The notes: generated by a model from the sequence alone, not told the origin. Counted from the stretch's first letter, positions 17,646 through 27,404 are shown. The stretch is 64,000 nt of DNA from Sporolactobacillus sp. THM7-4 (GCF_004153165.1 NZ_SEMD01000001.1:124001-188000); one strand, 5' to 3'. Program-made: numbers and translations.

Positions 17646-18632
17646 TTACTTTCCGGACAATCCTCGTCCGCTTTTTGCCAGAATAATCCAGTTCTGACCG
17701 CCATTGTCTGTTAAAAAGACGTCCCTGTTCTTTGTCAGTATCGCCGACTCCCCCTGACGGGCAGGATTTTGCACGATCCATTCAATACGATCGCCCTCAA
17801 CCGTTCCAATCTCCAGATTGACCTCTTTGTTCTGGCCGGGGATAATATTGTAGAGTGCCGTATCCCTGCCTGCCGTACCCGCAAGGAGTGCTATTGGATC
17901 ACCAAAACCGATAGACACAGAGCTCACCTGCTCTCCTTTTAAAAAGGTTCGAAAATGACTGCCACCATCCTGTGTGAAGAACAGGCCGTTATTCGTTGCC
18001 AAAGCAAAAACATCGCTCCTTGACGGATGAACGGCAAACGTATTCACTTTCCCCTTAATTCCCTTAATCACTCTCTGATTCCATGTTTTTCCTCTGTTTG
18101 TTGAAAAATGGAGCAAAAGTTTTCCATTGGATTCCTGCAGGTGATAAAGATGGTGCGAATGATACCCTGCGGCCCAGAAACCCCCGGTCTGCCCTTTCGG
18201 AATGGCCAGGGTCTCAAGTGTATCTCCCCTGATCGTCTTTTGTTCCACCACGGTCCTTTCAGGTTCCACTTGTATATAGCCGTCAGCTGTCGGTAAAAGT
18301 TCTGCACCGGCCGGCGGATTCTTCTCCGCTTTCTCTTTTACCCACGACCCCTTCCGATAGGAGGAGATGCCCGATTTCGAACCGATCCAGAGCTTTGAGC
18401 CGTCAGCCGTATAGCCTGCACCCTGAGGATTTTGAAACCGCACGGCGGCCCGATCCGCGCTGCCTGCAGATCGTACGGTATAGAGCAGCCAAACGGCGAG
18501 ACCAACGAGTAACAAAATGAAAGCAATCTTTGCGACCAATAGCCAAAAAACCAATTGAAAACTTTTTTTATCCGATCTGTCCATTTGCCTTGCTTCGTTA
18601 ATGCTTACAACTTTACCTGTTTTTTTCGTCAT
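17646..18632 (-). CDS. Membrane-anchored Asp-box (BNR) beta-propeller protein
   Basis: A 328-residue protein with a cytosolic, basic N-terminus (MTKKTGKVVSINEARQMDR), a single transmembrane helix at about 29-51, then an extracellular domain. That domain has at least three Asp-box motifs (STNRGKTW, TQDGGSHF, TDNGGQNW), typical of sialidase-like or photosynthesis-system stability factor-like propellers. The function is unknown; such domains bind glycans or proteins. No catalytic residues of sialidase could be assigned. The ATG follows GGAGTG. It may be co-transcribed with the downstream HAD gene. Confidence 0.75.
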   Translation of the reverse strand: MTKKTGKVVSINEARQMDRSDKKSFQLVFWLLVAKIAFILLLVGLAVWLLYTVRSAGSADRAAVRFQNPQGAGYTADGSKLWIGSKSGISSYRKGSWVKEKAEKNPPAGAELLPTADGYIQVEPERTVVEQKTIRGDTLETLAIPKGQTGGFWAAGYHSHHLYHLQESNGKLLLHFSTNRGKTWNQRVIKGIKGKVNTFAVHPSRSDVFALATNNGLFFTQDGGSHFRTFLKGEQVSSVSIGFGDPIALLAGTAGRDTALYNIIPGQNKEVNLEIGTVEGDRIEWIVQNPARQGESAILTKNRDVFLTDNGGQNWIILAKSGRGLSGK

Positions 18633-18883
18633 TTACAAACACTCCGGTTCGTTTGTCTGTGACAAATATCCTATTTTTACTGAACATGTGTCTTTTTTTA
18701 TTTTAAACGTCTCGGCTCAGATGCACAATCGAGGGGCATTTTGCTGATTTTTTCCAGCAGAATATTCCCGTTCTGTTTCCGACCGGGCTGTGTCTGATAT
18801 GAAATTGAAAACCGGGAAATGAATGGTTGATTAGAATGGTTCAGGCATTTTGATGCTTTCCCGAAGGTAGACTCTTTCACATG

Positions 18884-18911
18884 AAAAAAGCCGGTTTTTC
18901 GATCCGGCTCA
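18884..18911 (-). terminator. Intrinsic terminator of the AIM24-family gene
   Basis: On the minus strand GAGCCGG, an 8-nt loop and CCGGCTTTTTTC lie just after the stop of the gene at 18924. The 18633-18883 stretch shows nothing else. Confidence 0.85.
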
Positions 18912-18923
18912 TTTGACAACCTG

Positions 18924-19718
18924 TTATCTTCCGTCAAAAAGATCGAAAAGACCTCCGGCGATACTTCCTTCATCCTGCCTTCTCCCGACCGGGTTTCCAG
19001 GCATTGAGCTGAATACTCTGCTTGCCAGACGGCTGAATGGGAGCGATTGTACAATAACCTTTCCCGGTCCACGTAACGTCGCGAAAAACAGCCCTTCGCC
19101 GCCAAACAGTGCCGTCTTTACCCCTTTAACGAACTCAACGTCATAATCAATATCCCTGGTCATCGCGACGAGGCAGCCGGTATCGATTTTGAGGATTTCA
19201 CCTGGTTCAAGGTTAAGGGTCTTAACCATGCCACCCGCATGAACGAAGGCAAGGCCGTCGCCTTCGAGCTTTTCCATGATGAACCCTTCGCCGCCAAAAA
19301 AGCCTGTTCTCAATTTTTTTTGAAAAACGATGCCTGCGGAGACTCCTTTCGCCGCACATAGAAAAGCATCTTTCTGGCAAATCATTTCCCCATCCAGCTC
19401 ACTGAGGTCAAGCGGAATAATTTTCCCCGGATAAGGAGAAGCAAACGACACGTGCTTTTTCCCTGACGCCTCATTCGTGAAGGCAGTCATGAACAGGCTT
19501 TCACCCGTTAAAAGACGTTTGCCGGCACCGAGCAGCTTGCCCATCAGGCCGCCTCCCTGACGGCTGCCATCACCAAAAATGGTTTCCATTCCAATGCCGT
19601 CTTCCATCATCATAAAACTGCCTGCTTCCGCAATCACGGTTTCCCCGGGATCGAGTTCGATCTCGACAAACTGCATTTCCTGACCTTCAATCCTGTAATC
19701 AATTTCATGATTATTCAC
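18924..19718 (-). CDS. AIM24 / TIGR00266 family protein
   Basis: A 264-residue member of the TIGR00266 (AIM24-like) family. The family hallmarks seen are GETVIAEAGSFMMMEDGI near the N-terminus, GGLMGKLLGAGKRLLTGESLF, FTNEASGKKHVSFASPYPG, repeated GFFGGEGFIMEKLEGDG / ALFGGEGLFFATLRGPG blocks and a C-terminal glycine-rich tail. The fold is a double-stranded beta-helix-like barrel; the biochemical role is unknown, and bacterial members are predicted to act at the membrane. Translation starts at GTG 19718 behind GGGAGG. It stands alone with its own terminator. Confidence 0.85.
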   Translation of the reverse strand: MNNHEIDYRIEGQEMQFVEIELDPGETVIAEAGSFMMMEDGIGMETIFGDGSRQGGGLMGKLLGAGKRLLTGESLFMTAFTNEASGKKHVSFASPYPGKIIPLDLSELDGEMICQKDAFLCAAKGVSAGIVFQKKLRTGFFGGEGFIMEKLEGDGLAFVHAGGMVKTLNLEPGEILKIDTGCLVAMTRDIDYDVEFVKGVKTALFGGEGLFFATLRGPGKVIVQSLPFSRLASRVFSSMPGNPVGRRQDEGSIAGGLFDLFDGR

Positions 19719-19861
19719 GCACGGGAGCCTCCCTATTTACATTCTTGTTTTGATTATACCTGAAACACGTTACCCATGGGAATGATTTTTTCAAAGATAC
19801 CCCGGCCCGGCTCCCCTCGCGTCTCGCTCTTCTCCCCGCCGGCACGCGCCTCTAATTTCAT

Positions 19862-19899
19862 AAAAAGAGCAAACACTCTAATATTCAGTGTCTGCTCTT
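19862..19899 (-). terminator. Intrinsic terminator of the methyltransferase gene
   Basis: On the minus strand AGAGCAGACACT pairs with AGTGTTTGCTCT (one bulge or mismatch) and is followed by TTTTT. It lies 16 bp beyond the stop codon. Confidence 0.88.
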
Positions 19900-19914
19900 C
19901 CTGTTTTACTCTGA

Positions 19915-20712
19915 TTATTTTTCTTTGAAACCGATAATGTAATAATCGGTGACCGGCTCTTCATAAATTCCTGACGGATCAACAGCTTTTAAAGCGTCAT
20001 GAAGATCTCTTTCAAAGAGCGGTGCATTTGTTCCGAGACGCCATTTGTTGCATGTTGATGTCGAATAAAGATAGCCGATGATGGACTGAATATCCCGGTG
20101 TCTCACTGATTTGATTGTCCCGGTTTTGATGCTTTGAAACGGTGAACGCTCCATCAGGACTTCATGAGGAATATCCGGTGTTTTCCCTTCTATCGAAGAA
20201 GTGCCGCACCATTTGTCGATCACTTTCTGAACGGCTTTCTGCCACTTCAGTGAATGATTACCGAGGATATGCCCCTGTCCGACAAGGGCAATCGCCCCTC
20301 CGGGAACAAGACGATCAAAGCATAAGTTCAGTACTTTTTCTCGATCCATCCAATGAAACGCATCTCCCGAAGTGATCAGCCTGAAAGTGCCCAATTCAGG
20401 ACCGATCTCTTCAGAGGACATCCTGATCCACTTCAGTTTCGTTTTTCTTAAGAGTTCGCATTGGCTTTCCGCCAATTGCAGCATATCCGAACTAATATCG
20501 ATACCGATTCCCTCTTCAAAATAGTTCACAAGCGGAAAGGTCAGCTTTCCGGTCCCACAACCCAGATCAAGCAGTCGTCCGCGCCCGTCAAGATTGCATG
20601 CCTCGGCAAGTACCCTGATCAGCCGGTCGCTGTACTGACCTCTGTACTTTAAATAATAATAGGCCGTCCCATCGAAAATTTCCTGATCACGGTCCTGAGG
20701 TATTTGTTTCAT
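19915..20712 (-). CDS. Class I SAM-dependent methyltransferase
   Basis: A 265-residue methyltransferase of the ubiquinone/trans-aconitate type. Motif I is LLDLGCGTGKLTFPLV, motif II is GIGIDISSDML, and DAHWM-like post-motif FRLITSGDAFHWMD follows. The substrate is unknown. ATG 20712 and an adjacent GTG 20715 are both in frame; GGGTGA lies upstream of both. It has its own terminator and is divergent from the MntP/YtaF-type gene. Confidence 0.82.
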   Translation of the reverse strand: MKQIPQDRDQEIFDGTAYYYLKYRGQYSDRLIRVLAEACNLDGRGRLLDLGCGTGKLTFPLVNYFEEGIGIDISSDMLQLAESQCELLRKTKLKWIRMSSEEIGPELGTFRLITSGDAFHWMDREKVLNLCFDRLVPGGAIALVGQGHILGNHSLKWQKAVQKVIDKWCGTSSIEGKTPDIPHEVLMERSPFQSIKTGTIKSVRHRDIQSIIGYLYSTSTCNKWRLGTNAPLFERDLHDALKAVDPSGIYEEPVTDYYIIGFKEK

Positions 20713-20867
20713 CACATCACCCGTTTTCTTATAGGCTTACCGGAGTCAAACGATGAACCACTTTTATATTTTAGCATACTATACCTTTCAGTCGAGTCCT
20801 TTTGAAATCACCGGGAACTGCGCTTGAATACTCCTGAAGTATCACTGGATGGAAGGAATGAGGATTG

Positions 20868-21452
20868 ATGCAATGGCTTATGGTATTGCTGATCGCTCTG
20901 GCATCAAGTATTGATAATCTGGCAGTCGGTCTCTCTTATGGCATTCAGGGGAAAAAAATTACGAACACCGCAAACGGGCTGATGGCAGCTATTGCCCTCG
21001 TCATGTCTTTATTGGCTCTTTTTTCCGGAAGACTTATTGGATATGCAGTTCCCGAGTCGGCCGCGGGCATCCTGAGCGGTACCATTATTCTTTTCATTGG
21101 CCTCTGGACACTCGCCGGGACATTCAGACGTAAAAAATCGTCAGCAAAGATCCTTGAAGCGAACCAGGTGGATAAGGATCATAACAACGTGATTACCAGC
21201 AACGAGGTTATCTGGCTCAGTATCGCCCTGTCATTAAATGCGGTGGGGGCCGCATTCGGAGCAGGAGTCGCCGGATTGAATCCTTATTGGGTCTTGCTGT
21301 CGGTGTGTGTGTTATCCTTTATATCCGTCAGTATCGGACAATCTCTCGGATTAAAAGGGCACAGGTCGAACCTCGGAAGTATGACTGAACTCATTGCTGC
21401 AGCTATTCTCATCGTACTCGGCATGTACACGGTTCTTTCCCCATTCATCTGA
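20868..21452 (+). CDS. MntP/YtaF-family membrane protein
   Basis: A 194-residue polytopic membrane protein with about six helices. Helix 1 carries SSIDNLAVGLSYG and helix 4 region SLNAVGAAFGAGV, the duplicated Asn/Asp motifs of the MntP manganese-efflux and YtaF sporulation-protein families. The DNLAVGLSYG wording is closest to YtaF. A central loop contains DKDHNNVITSNE, an EF-hand-like acidic segment. Role (Mn efflux or sporulation) cannot be decided. ATG 20868 is chosen over TTG 20865 because of spacing from GGAAGG. Confidence 0.75.
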   Translation: MQWLMVLLIALASSIDNLAVGLSYGIQGKKITNTANGLMAAIALVMSLLALFSGRLIGYAVPESAAGILSGTIILFIGLWTLAGTFRRKKSSAKILEANQVDKDHNNVITSNEVIWLSIALSLNAVGAAFGAGVAGLNPYWVLLSVCVLSFISVSIGQSLGLKGHRSNLGSMTELIAAAILIVLGMYTVLSPFI

Positions 21453-21526
21453 TTTCAGGAAACCACGCATCTTTTGCTCAATTAAAAAATAAGCGAAATG
21501 AAGATTGCTTTAACATCGCTTTGCAC

Positions 21527-21559
21527 AAAAAAAATAACGCCCGGTATGGCGGGCGTTCG
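21527..21559 (-). terminator. Terminator between convergent membrane-protein genes
   Basis: AACGCCC, a short loop and GGGCGTT. On the minus strand the stem is followed by ATTTTTTTTG, so it best serves the gene at 21658-21936; it may also stop the plus-strand gene. Confidence 0.82.
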
Positions 21560-21657
21560 AATGAATAGGGGGTTGCTATGTCTTACATTTTACGCCCTTT
21601 TACCCGTATCGATTAAAAATGTGTAAACTTTTTGACAGATTCAGGGTCACTGACTGG

Positions 21658-21936
21658 TTACCGAAAAGGGCCTTCTTTCCGGTGACGGTACCACCTGATC
21701 AGCGTCTTTATCATGGCATAGGTACCGATCCCGGCCAGTCCATAAAGAATGCCATTCAATAAACCTTCAGCGATCCCGGTTCTGCCCTCAATCAATGCGG
21801 AGAAACAGAGCCCGAATGTCAGGGCTGTGAAGGGGATCAGTCCGGCAGAGATTCGAAAAATCAGCTTGACTGCCTGGGTGAGTATTAAGACAGATAGTAC
21901 CGCAAGAACGACATGGAAGGCTGTTGTCTCGATCAT
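21658..21936 (-). CDS. Small three-helix membrane protein, unknown function
   Basis: A 92-residue protein with three predicted transmembrane segments (about 6-27, 30-48 and 58-78) and a basic C-terminus (RWYRHRKEGPFR). Loops are short and the middle contains a glycine-rich SALIEGRTGIAEGLLNG. I do not recognise the family; a holin-like or small accessory membrane role is possible. GGAG lies 5 nt before the ATG at 21936. It has its own downstream terminator. The 346-bp space upstream (21937-22282) holds a cre-like site and a hairpin described separately. Confidence 0.65.
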   Translation of the reverse strand: MIETTAFHVVLAVLSVLILTQAVKLIFRISAGLIPFTALTFGLCFSALIEGRTGIAEGLLNGILYGLAGIGTYAMIKTLIRWYRHRKEGPFR

Positions 21937-22134
21937 CTAAACTCCAGTCACCCTCTTTATTATAGTGAACACGGCTTGTAAAAATCACTTCATTTTAAAG
22001 TTCTTTATCATCCTATGCTGTTCCCTGAAACCGCAGAATGGCAGTTAGTAAAGAATCTGACCGATTTTCCTGTAAAAACAACAGTCTGTCACGGTTTTCA
22101 TGGTCTTGAAACAATGAAACAGATAAAGTTTTTA

Positions 22135-22148
22135 TGTAAACGCTTTTA
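22135..22148. promoter_or_regulatory. cre-like site downstream of alsD
   Basis: TGTAAACGCTTTTA matches the CcpA site consensus TGNAARCGNWWWCA except at one position. It lies about 200 bp upstream of the small membrane-protein gene at 21936 and 135 bp beyond alsD; a regulated promoter was not identified. Confidence 0.35.
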
Positions 22149-22163
22149 TTTTTTGATTTCAAA

Positions 22164-22193
22164 CAGGTGAATAGCTTCAACACCATTCACCTG
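22164..22193 (-). terminator. Hairpin after alsSD, possible terminator
   Basis: CAGGTGAAT and ATTCACCTG form a perfect 9-bp stem with a 12-nt loop. On the minus strand only a weak TTTG tract follows, so termination is plausible but not typical. Confidence 0.4.
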
Positions 22194-22282
22194 ATATCCC
22201 TGTTCACCTGTCATTCGGCAGCTTAGCTGCTCCGGTCGGCAGTTCCGTTCCTGCCTGTCCAGTTATTTTTTCTGGCCCTTTT

Positions 22283-23014
22283 TTAACTCTCAGTGGCTTT
22301 AATTTCATACTCCAGATCGCTGCGCGACAGGTTGGCCTTCAAATATGACTCCGTTTCAGGCGTATAAAGGGTCTGATGCGTTTTTTTATCGATCTGAACT
22401 GTCCCGTGATCCAGCACATAGGCAAGTACATGTCCGCCGTTCTGTCTTTTTTCATCGATAAAGTGGAAGTGGTAGCCGGCAACCGCAATACCTTGAGCGA
22501 ATGAGGGGGTCCAGAAACCGACGATCGTTCCTCTGATATTTTCAAAATGAAAGACGGGCTGTGTTTTAACCGCTTCGATCATCGGAACCGGATGATCCTG
22601 ATAAGCAATGGTCCGGGTTACGACCTGTCGAAAGACACCGTCGATCCGGTAAGCGTAGAAAAGATTATCACTGGGGACGAGCCGGTGCAGCTCATTTTCA
22701 AAGGCTTTTTTATCATGTGGTGTCCTGAATTCCTTCGTTATCTGCGGACGGAAATAGGTCAGTGAACAAAATGGCGTCATATCCTGGCTCTTCAGCAGAG
22801 TTACCGTCCCATCGCCACGCAATCGAAAAAATTGATCATCAAAGCCGATCATTTCACCATCAAGATGGGCAAAAGTTCCGATCCCGAAGTCACCGTGCTC
22901 TTTGAACTGCTCATAGCTCATTGCTCCTTCAAAAACACCGTCAAGTAATGAAGTCATCGTCGAGAGCTGGAACACGCCGCTCAAATCCTTATTCGTTTCC
23001 TGAAAACTTGCCAT
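22283..23014 (-). CDS. alsD: Alpha-acetolactate decarboxylase
   Basis: Converts acetolactate to acetoin, the overflow pathway that limits acidification. The 243-residue protein has the family pattern FQLSTMTSLLDGVFEGAM at the N-terminus, the DFGIGTFAHLDGEMI block, and the zinc ligands His182, His184 and His195 in HFHFIDEKRQNGGH. It lies 51 bp downstream of alsS on the same strand, so it is the second gene of an alsSD operon under the divergent AlsR. Confidence 0.96.
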   Translation of the reverse strand: MASFQETNKDLSGVFQLSTMTSLLDGVFEGAMSYEQFKEHGDFGIGTFAHLDGEMIGFDDQFFRLRGDGTVTLLKSQDMTPFCSLTYFRPQITKEFRTPHDKKAFENELHRLVPSDNLFYAYRIDGVFRQVVTRTIAYQDHPVPMIEAVKTQPVFHFENIRGTIVGFWTPSFAQGIAVAGYHFHFIDEKRQNGGHVLAYVLDHGTVQIDKKTHQTLYTPETESYLKANLSRSDLEYEIKATES

Positions 23015-23065
23015 CTAAATTTCCCCTTTCATCGATTGGTATCCACTCATTCAGGAAAAATACGC

Positions 23066-24754
23066 TCAGTTCAGCTGGTTCGGAATCAGGCTCCTGCCAA
23101 GTTCGATATTATCGCTGTAATCAACCGGCACATCAATAATGACCGGACCCTCCTGATAAGAGAGCCCCTCCCTCAATACATTTTCAAGTTGATCAGGTGA
23201 AGAAACACGCAGCCCTTTCGCACCGAAAGATTCGGCATATTTAACGATGTCGACCGGTCCGAAATCAACGCCGGAAGTCCGATTATATTTCATCTGCTGC
23301 TGAAAGGCGACCATGTCATATGTTCCATCCCGCCACACAATATGGACAACAGGTAGTTTCAACCGGACGGCCGTTTCAAGTTCCATCGACGAGAATAAAA
23401 ATCCGCCATCACCGGAAATCGCCACCGTTTTCGCATGATCGTGAACAAGGGAAGCCGCCATTGCCCACGGGAGCGCGACCCCCAATGTTTGCATGCCGTT
23501 ACTGAAAAGCAGGGTTTTCGGCTCATAAGAGCGGAAATGGCGGGCCATCCATATATAATGCGAGCCGACATCACAAGTCACAGTCGTATGGTCACTGATC
23601 AAATGCCGAAGAGTGTGCATCAGGCTCAGTGGGTGAACAAGATTGCTCTTTATTTCCTTCGGCGGTTCATCCCGGGAATCGAGCCTTTCCTGCATCTCAT
23701 CAAGAAACTTAAGATTTTCACCGGTAATGTTCAGATTGGTCAGCTTCTCTTTTATCTGTCTGACCGTTCCGCCAATATCGCCGACCAGTTCAATTTCTGG
23801 CTGGTAATAGTGATCGATATCGGCGCGTACCTCATCGAGATGAATAATTTTTCGCTCTCCCCCGTGGTTCCAGAATTTCGGATCGTATTCTACAGCATCA
23901 TAACCAACAGCGAGAACGACATCCGCTCTTTCAAGAAGGAGATCCCCGGGCTGATTCTGGAAAAGTCCGATCCGCCCAAAGAAGTGCTGCTCCATGTCAC
24001 GCGGGATCAGTCCGGCCGCCTGGAAAGTTTCGACAACCGGCAGAGAAATTTTACGAAGCAAAGAACGGACGGCGGAAACTACCGAAAAACGGTTAGCCCG
24101 CATTCCTGCCAATATAACCGGCATTTTTGCGTTTTTTAAAAGTTCGACTGCCTTGTCGATCGTCTCTCCGGATGCCGTTCCGAGTTTCGGGCTATCAAGC
24201 GGTCCAAGTGCATTCACCGTCGTCTTTGATGAAAGTACGTCCTGAGGAAAACTGACAACACTTGCTCCGGCCGATGTCGATTCAGCTGCACGAAAGGCAT
24301 TGGTTATCACTTCGGGCACGTTTTTCGGATCGACGACTTCAGCACTGAACTTCGTGATAGGCTGGAATAAAGCCGCATTATCCATCGACTGGTGGGTGCG
24401 CTTCAGACGATCCCCGCGTGGTACGGCACCGACTAAAGCGACAATCGGATCGTTTTCTACGTTCGCGGTAGCCATTCCCGTCGTAAGATTTGAAGCCCCG
24501 GGACCTGAAGTGACGATGCAGACCCCTGCTTTGCATGTTAGCCTTCCTACTGCCGCCGCCATGAAAGCCGCATTCTGCTCATGCCGGCAGACAATGAGTT
24601 CCGGTCCGCGGTCTTGCAGAACATCAAAGACAGCATCGATTTTCGCTCCTGGAATACCGAAAATATATTGGACTCCCTGCTTAATGAGGCAGTCGACCAC
24701 TAACTCTGCCCCGGTGGCCAGTTTTTTCCCTTGTTCTTTTTCGATCAGACTCAA
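23066..24754 (-). CDS. alsS: Acetolactate synthase, catabolic type
   Basis: TPP-dependent condensation of two pyruvates to acetolactate. At 562 residues it lacks the FAD-synthase partner subunit and sits with alsD and alsR, so it is the catabolic AlsS rather than IlvB. Seen are the catalytic Glu in [25 protein letters not shown], and the TPP-binding [15 protein letters not shown]. It starts with TTG at 24754, with AAGGAG 9 nt upstream; no better ATG is near. First gene of the alsSD operon. Confidence 0.96.
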   Translation of the reverse strand: MSLIEKEQGKKLATGAELVVDCLIKQGVQYIFGIPGAKIDAVFDVLQDRGPELIVCRHEQNAAFMAAAVGRLTCKAGVCIVTSGPGASNLTTGMATANVENDPIVALVGAVPRGDRLKRTHQSMDNAALFQPITKFSAEVVDPKNVPEVITNAFRAAESTSAGASVVSFPQDVLSSKTTVNALGPLDSPKLGTASGETIDKAVELLKNAKMPVILAGMRANRFSVVSAVRSLLRKISLPVVETFQAAGLIPRDMEQHFFGRIGLFQNQPGDLLLERADVVLAVGYDAVEYDPKFWNHGGERKIIHLDEVRADIDHYYQPEIELVGDIGGTVRQIKEKLTNLNITGENLKFLDEMQERLDSRDEPPKEIKSNLVHPLSLMHTLRHLISDHTTVTCDVGSHYIWMARHFRSYEPKTLLFSNGMQTLGVALPWAMAASLVHDHAKTVAISGDGGFLFSSMELETAVRLKLPVVHIVWRDGTYDMVAFQQQMKYNRTSGVDFGPVDIVKYAESFGAKGLRVSSPDQLENVLREGLSYQEGPVIIDVPVDYSDNIELGRSLIPNQLN

Positions 24755-24929
24755 GTTAGATCACTCCTTACTCACTTAATTTCACTTAAAAAAGTTGTTT
24801 TATGTTTTGGGTTGAATAGAAATTTTACAAATTTGTTCTGTATGTCTTTTCAGTTTCCCCCTGACTTTCAGAATGATAAGGCACCGAGTGTTTCCGGTTT
24901 TTGAAAACGTTTCTTTTTTTCATCATACA

Positions 24930-25011
24930 TTGCTGTACGTGTGATGTGAAATATATTATTGTGCAGTGTGTAATACACAAATGATATCAATTGATTTTGA
25001 AAGCGTAAACA
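24930..25011 (+). promoter_or_regulatory. alsS-alsR control region: alsR promoter, GTGTAATACAC palindrome and perfect cre
   Basis: A plus-strand promoter candidate, TTGCTG (24930) with TATATT (24952, 16-bp spacer), faces alsR. Just downstream is a perfect palindrome GTGTAATACAC (24968-24978). Then comes TGAAAGCGTAAACA (24998-25011), an exact match to the CcpA cre consensus, about 30 nt after the expected transcription start, a position typical of roadblock repression. A second weaker cre-like TGAAAACGTTTC is at 24902. No clear alsS promoter could be fixed. Confidence 0.6.
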
Positions 25012-25058
25012 TTTATAATAAAATTAACATTATTCATTGTAGAGGAGACGAGCATAAA

Positions 25059-25961
25059 ATGGAGCTTCGTCATTTGACTTATTTTGTCACAGTCGCTGAA
25101 GAGCTGCATTTTGGACGAGCTGCTGCCCGTCTGCAAATGACTCAGCCCCCGCTGAGTAAACAAATCCAACAGCTTGAGGAAGAAATGGGAGTTAAACTGT
25201 TCAGGCGGACGAAACGGCACGTTGAACTGACGACGGCAGGGGAATTCTTTCTGCCGGAAGCCCGGCAGGTTCTCGCTCAGATGCAGCAGGCGCTGGATAC
25301 GGCGCAGAAGGCCCAACGTGGGGAATTCGGGAGACTGGTCATCGGATTTGTCGGATCGGCGACATACGATATTCTTCCCGAAATCATCAGAGAATATCGC
25401 AGGCAGTTTCCGGACGTGTCAGTTATTCTTCATGAATTATCAACTCCGGATCAGGTAGACGCATTGTTAGACGGCCGTATTGACATGGGCCTTTTACATC
25501 CCCCGATCAGTAGTTCACTGATTGCAACCGAACCGGTACAAACTGGCGTCTGCGCCCTGTCATTTCCGAAAAACCACCCACTCGCCGGAAAAGATAAACT
25601 GACGATTGAGGATCTGCGTGATGTTCCGTTTATTGTCGTCTCCCGCGAAATCTGGCCAGGTTTGTATGATGAGTTTCTATCCCTCTTTCAGGATGCCGGG
25701 TTCACGCCGAGAATTGTTCAGGAAGCTACAGAATATCAGATGGTCGTTGGCCTGGTCTCAGCGGGTATCGGCGTCGGGGTCGTCCCGGCAACGGCTGAGA
25801 AGCTCTTTAATCTGGAGGCCGTATACCGCCAGATCGACGGAGCGCCTCTACACGCCGTATTATCTATGGCACGACTTAAAAAAAATTCGAATCCGGCTTT
25901 GGATCAGTTTATTACACTGACAAGAAGGGTTCGCCAATTGAACAGCGAAAGCCCGGTCTGA
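25059..25961 (+). CDS. alsR: LysR-type regulator of acetoin genes
   Basis: A 300-residue LysR-type activator. The N-terminal winged helix shows MELRHLTYFVTVAEELHF and MTQPPLSKQIQQLEEEMGVKLF; the periplasmic-binding-like effector domain follows from about residue 90. In Bacillus AlsR activates alsSD in response to acetate or low pH; the divergent arrangement and length match. The ATG at 25059 behind AGAGGAG starts exactly at the conserved MELRHL; upstream in-frame codons have no ribosome site. The stop codon lies inside the loop of its terminator. Confidence 0.93.
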   Translation: MELRHLTYFVTVAEELHFGRAAARLQMTQPPLSKQIQQLEEEMGVKLFRRTKRHVELTTAGEFFLPEARQVLAQMQQALDTAQKAQRGEFGRLVIGFVGSATYDILPEIIREYRRQFPDVSVILHELSTPDQVDALLDGRIDMGLLHPPISSSLIATEPVQTGVCALSFPKNHPLAGKDKLTIEDLRDVPFIVVSREIWPGLYDEFLSLFQDAGFTPRIVQEATEYQMVVGLVSAGIGVGVVPATAEKLFNLEAVYRQIDGAPLHAVLSMARLKKNSNPALDQFITLTRRVRQLNSESPV

Positions 25962-25977
25962 TTTACCGGGCTTTTTA
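25948..25977 (+). terminator. Intrinsic terminator of alsR overlapping its stop codon
   Basis: AAAGCCCGGT pairs with ACCGGGCTTTTT; the alsR TGA (25959-25961) lies in the loop. Confidence 0.92.
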
Positions 25978-26045
25978 CCATGCTCTGAGCAGTATTTTTA
26001 AAGGATCCTGTCTTCAGTCACGTTCTGAAGATCGAGCCGGGGATC

Positions 26046-27155
26046 TCAGCGGATCAGGCTGTCATCCTTGCTCTTCCGTCTCAGACGGATCAGCCGGACC
26101 ATATGCAGGATCACGGTCTTAATCATCGCATAGGTGGGCACGGCCAGGATCATGCCGACCGGTCCGAGCCATTTCCCCGATACAAGTAATAGAACGATGA
26201 TGGTCAGGGGATGGGTGTTCAGACGTTTTCCCATCACGACGGGCGAAATCAGATGTCCGTCCAGCTGCTGAACAATGATGATCACGACGAGTACAAGCAA
26301 GGCTTTGGTCGGCGAGTCCATTAACGCGACGACCAGGGCCGGCGTCGCACCGAGAATTGGCCCGATATAGGGAATGATATTCGTTACGCCGACAATCAGC
26401 CCCAAAAGAAGACTGTACGGCAGGCCGATAATAGAAAATCCAATACTCGAACTGATTCCGACAAACGACGCGACGACGATCAGCCCGTGGATATACGATG
26501 AAAGCGTTGTACTTAAATCATTCATAATATTTTTGACTTCACGATGGTAGTTCTGTGGAAAAAAACGGGTAATTGCCTCCGGCAGCTTCTCCCCGTCTTT
26601 CAGCATGTAGAAAAGGATAAACGGAACCGTCACAACCGTGAGCGTGACATTGACGATGACACCGAAAAACTTGGACAATCCGGTGCCGGCGTTATCCGTG
26701 TAACCCTTGACCATATTCAGGAGGCTTTTCTGTATCTGGTCTATTGAGTAATAATTCTGATGGACCAGCCACTTGAACCCCCGGGTGGCGGCGAGCTGAT
26801 CGATGCCCTCCCGCCAGCTGGCAATATAAGCGGGAAGCTGCTGGAACAAAGATGTAATCTGGCTGCCCAGCGGAGGACCGACCGTGGCCACAAGAAGCAC
26901 GATAAGTCCAATCAGAATGATATAAATGATCAGAATACCGATTGTTTTTGGTATTTTCATCGTTTGAAACAATTCAACAAAAGGACTGAGCAGAAAAAAT
27001 AAAAATCCGGCTACTATAATCGGGAAAAACAACGTGGTAATCAGCGTCACGACCGGAACAAAAATAAATGATATTTTTGTAAGGACAAAAACAAGCAGGG
27101 ACAGACCCAGAAGTTCAACTGTCCAGAATATCAGTTTCGAATGTTTCTTCAGCAC
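26046..27155 (-). CDS. AI-2E family (PerM-like) transporter
   Basis: A 369-residue polytopic membrane protein with about eight helices, of the AI-2E/PerM/UPF0118 superfamily. Signatures are the paired N-terminal helices, an extracellular segment around 90-150, and the C-terminal SLLLGLIVGVTNIIPYIGPILGATPA motif. Members include sodium/proton antiporters and exporters of small molecules; AI-2 export is not established for most of them. Start is GTG 27155, preceded by AAAGGTG at a long distance. It ends near 26046 just past the alsR terminator. Confidence 0.88.
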   Translation of the reverse strand: MLKKHSKLIFWTVELLGLSLLVFVLTKISFIFVPVVTLITTLFFPIIVAGFLFFLLSPFVELFQTMKIPKTIGILIIYIILIGLIVLLVATVGPPLGSQITSLFQQLPAYIASWREGIDQLAATRGFKWLVHQNYYSIDQIQKSLLNMVKGYTDNAGTGLSKFFGVIVNVTLTVVTVPFILFYMLKDGEKLPEAITRFFPQNYHREVKNIMNDLSTTLSSYIHGLIVVASFVGISSSIGFSIIGLPYSLLLGLIVGVTNIIPYIGPILGATPALVVALMDSPTKALLVLVVIIIVQQLDGHLISPVVMGKRLNTHPLTIIVLLLVSGKWLGPVGMILAVPTYAMIKTVILHMVRLIRLRRKSKDDSLIR

Positions 27156-27374
27156 TTTTCACAGTCACACCTTTAATCATCAGCTCGTTTTCATCTGCCG
27201 AAACGATCCCGGCCCTGACAGCAATTTCACCCGAGCCTTTCCATTTACCATTATTATATTCTTTTCACCTGGATGTTTTCAATGAATCCGGCGACTTTGC
27301 TGTTCATCGCGCAAGCGTTCGATTGTCATGGATCCGTCCCGCTCTCATTCAGGCACACCCTTTCAAGGTTCCTC

Positions 27375-27404
27375 TGGTCAGTTTGTATCCATTCGGTCTA
27401 TAAT
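27375..27404 (+). promoter_or_regulatory. Promoter candidate of the cardiolipin synthase gene
   Basis: TGGTCA (27375-27380), an 18-bp spacer and TATAAT (27399-27404), about 50 bp before the start codon. Confidence 0.55.

Noticed and set aside
21578-21616. 12-codon ORF (MSYILRPFTRID) behind an AGGGGG ribosome site
   Set aside because: Too short to support, no promoter, and located just past a terminator; likely chance.
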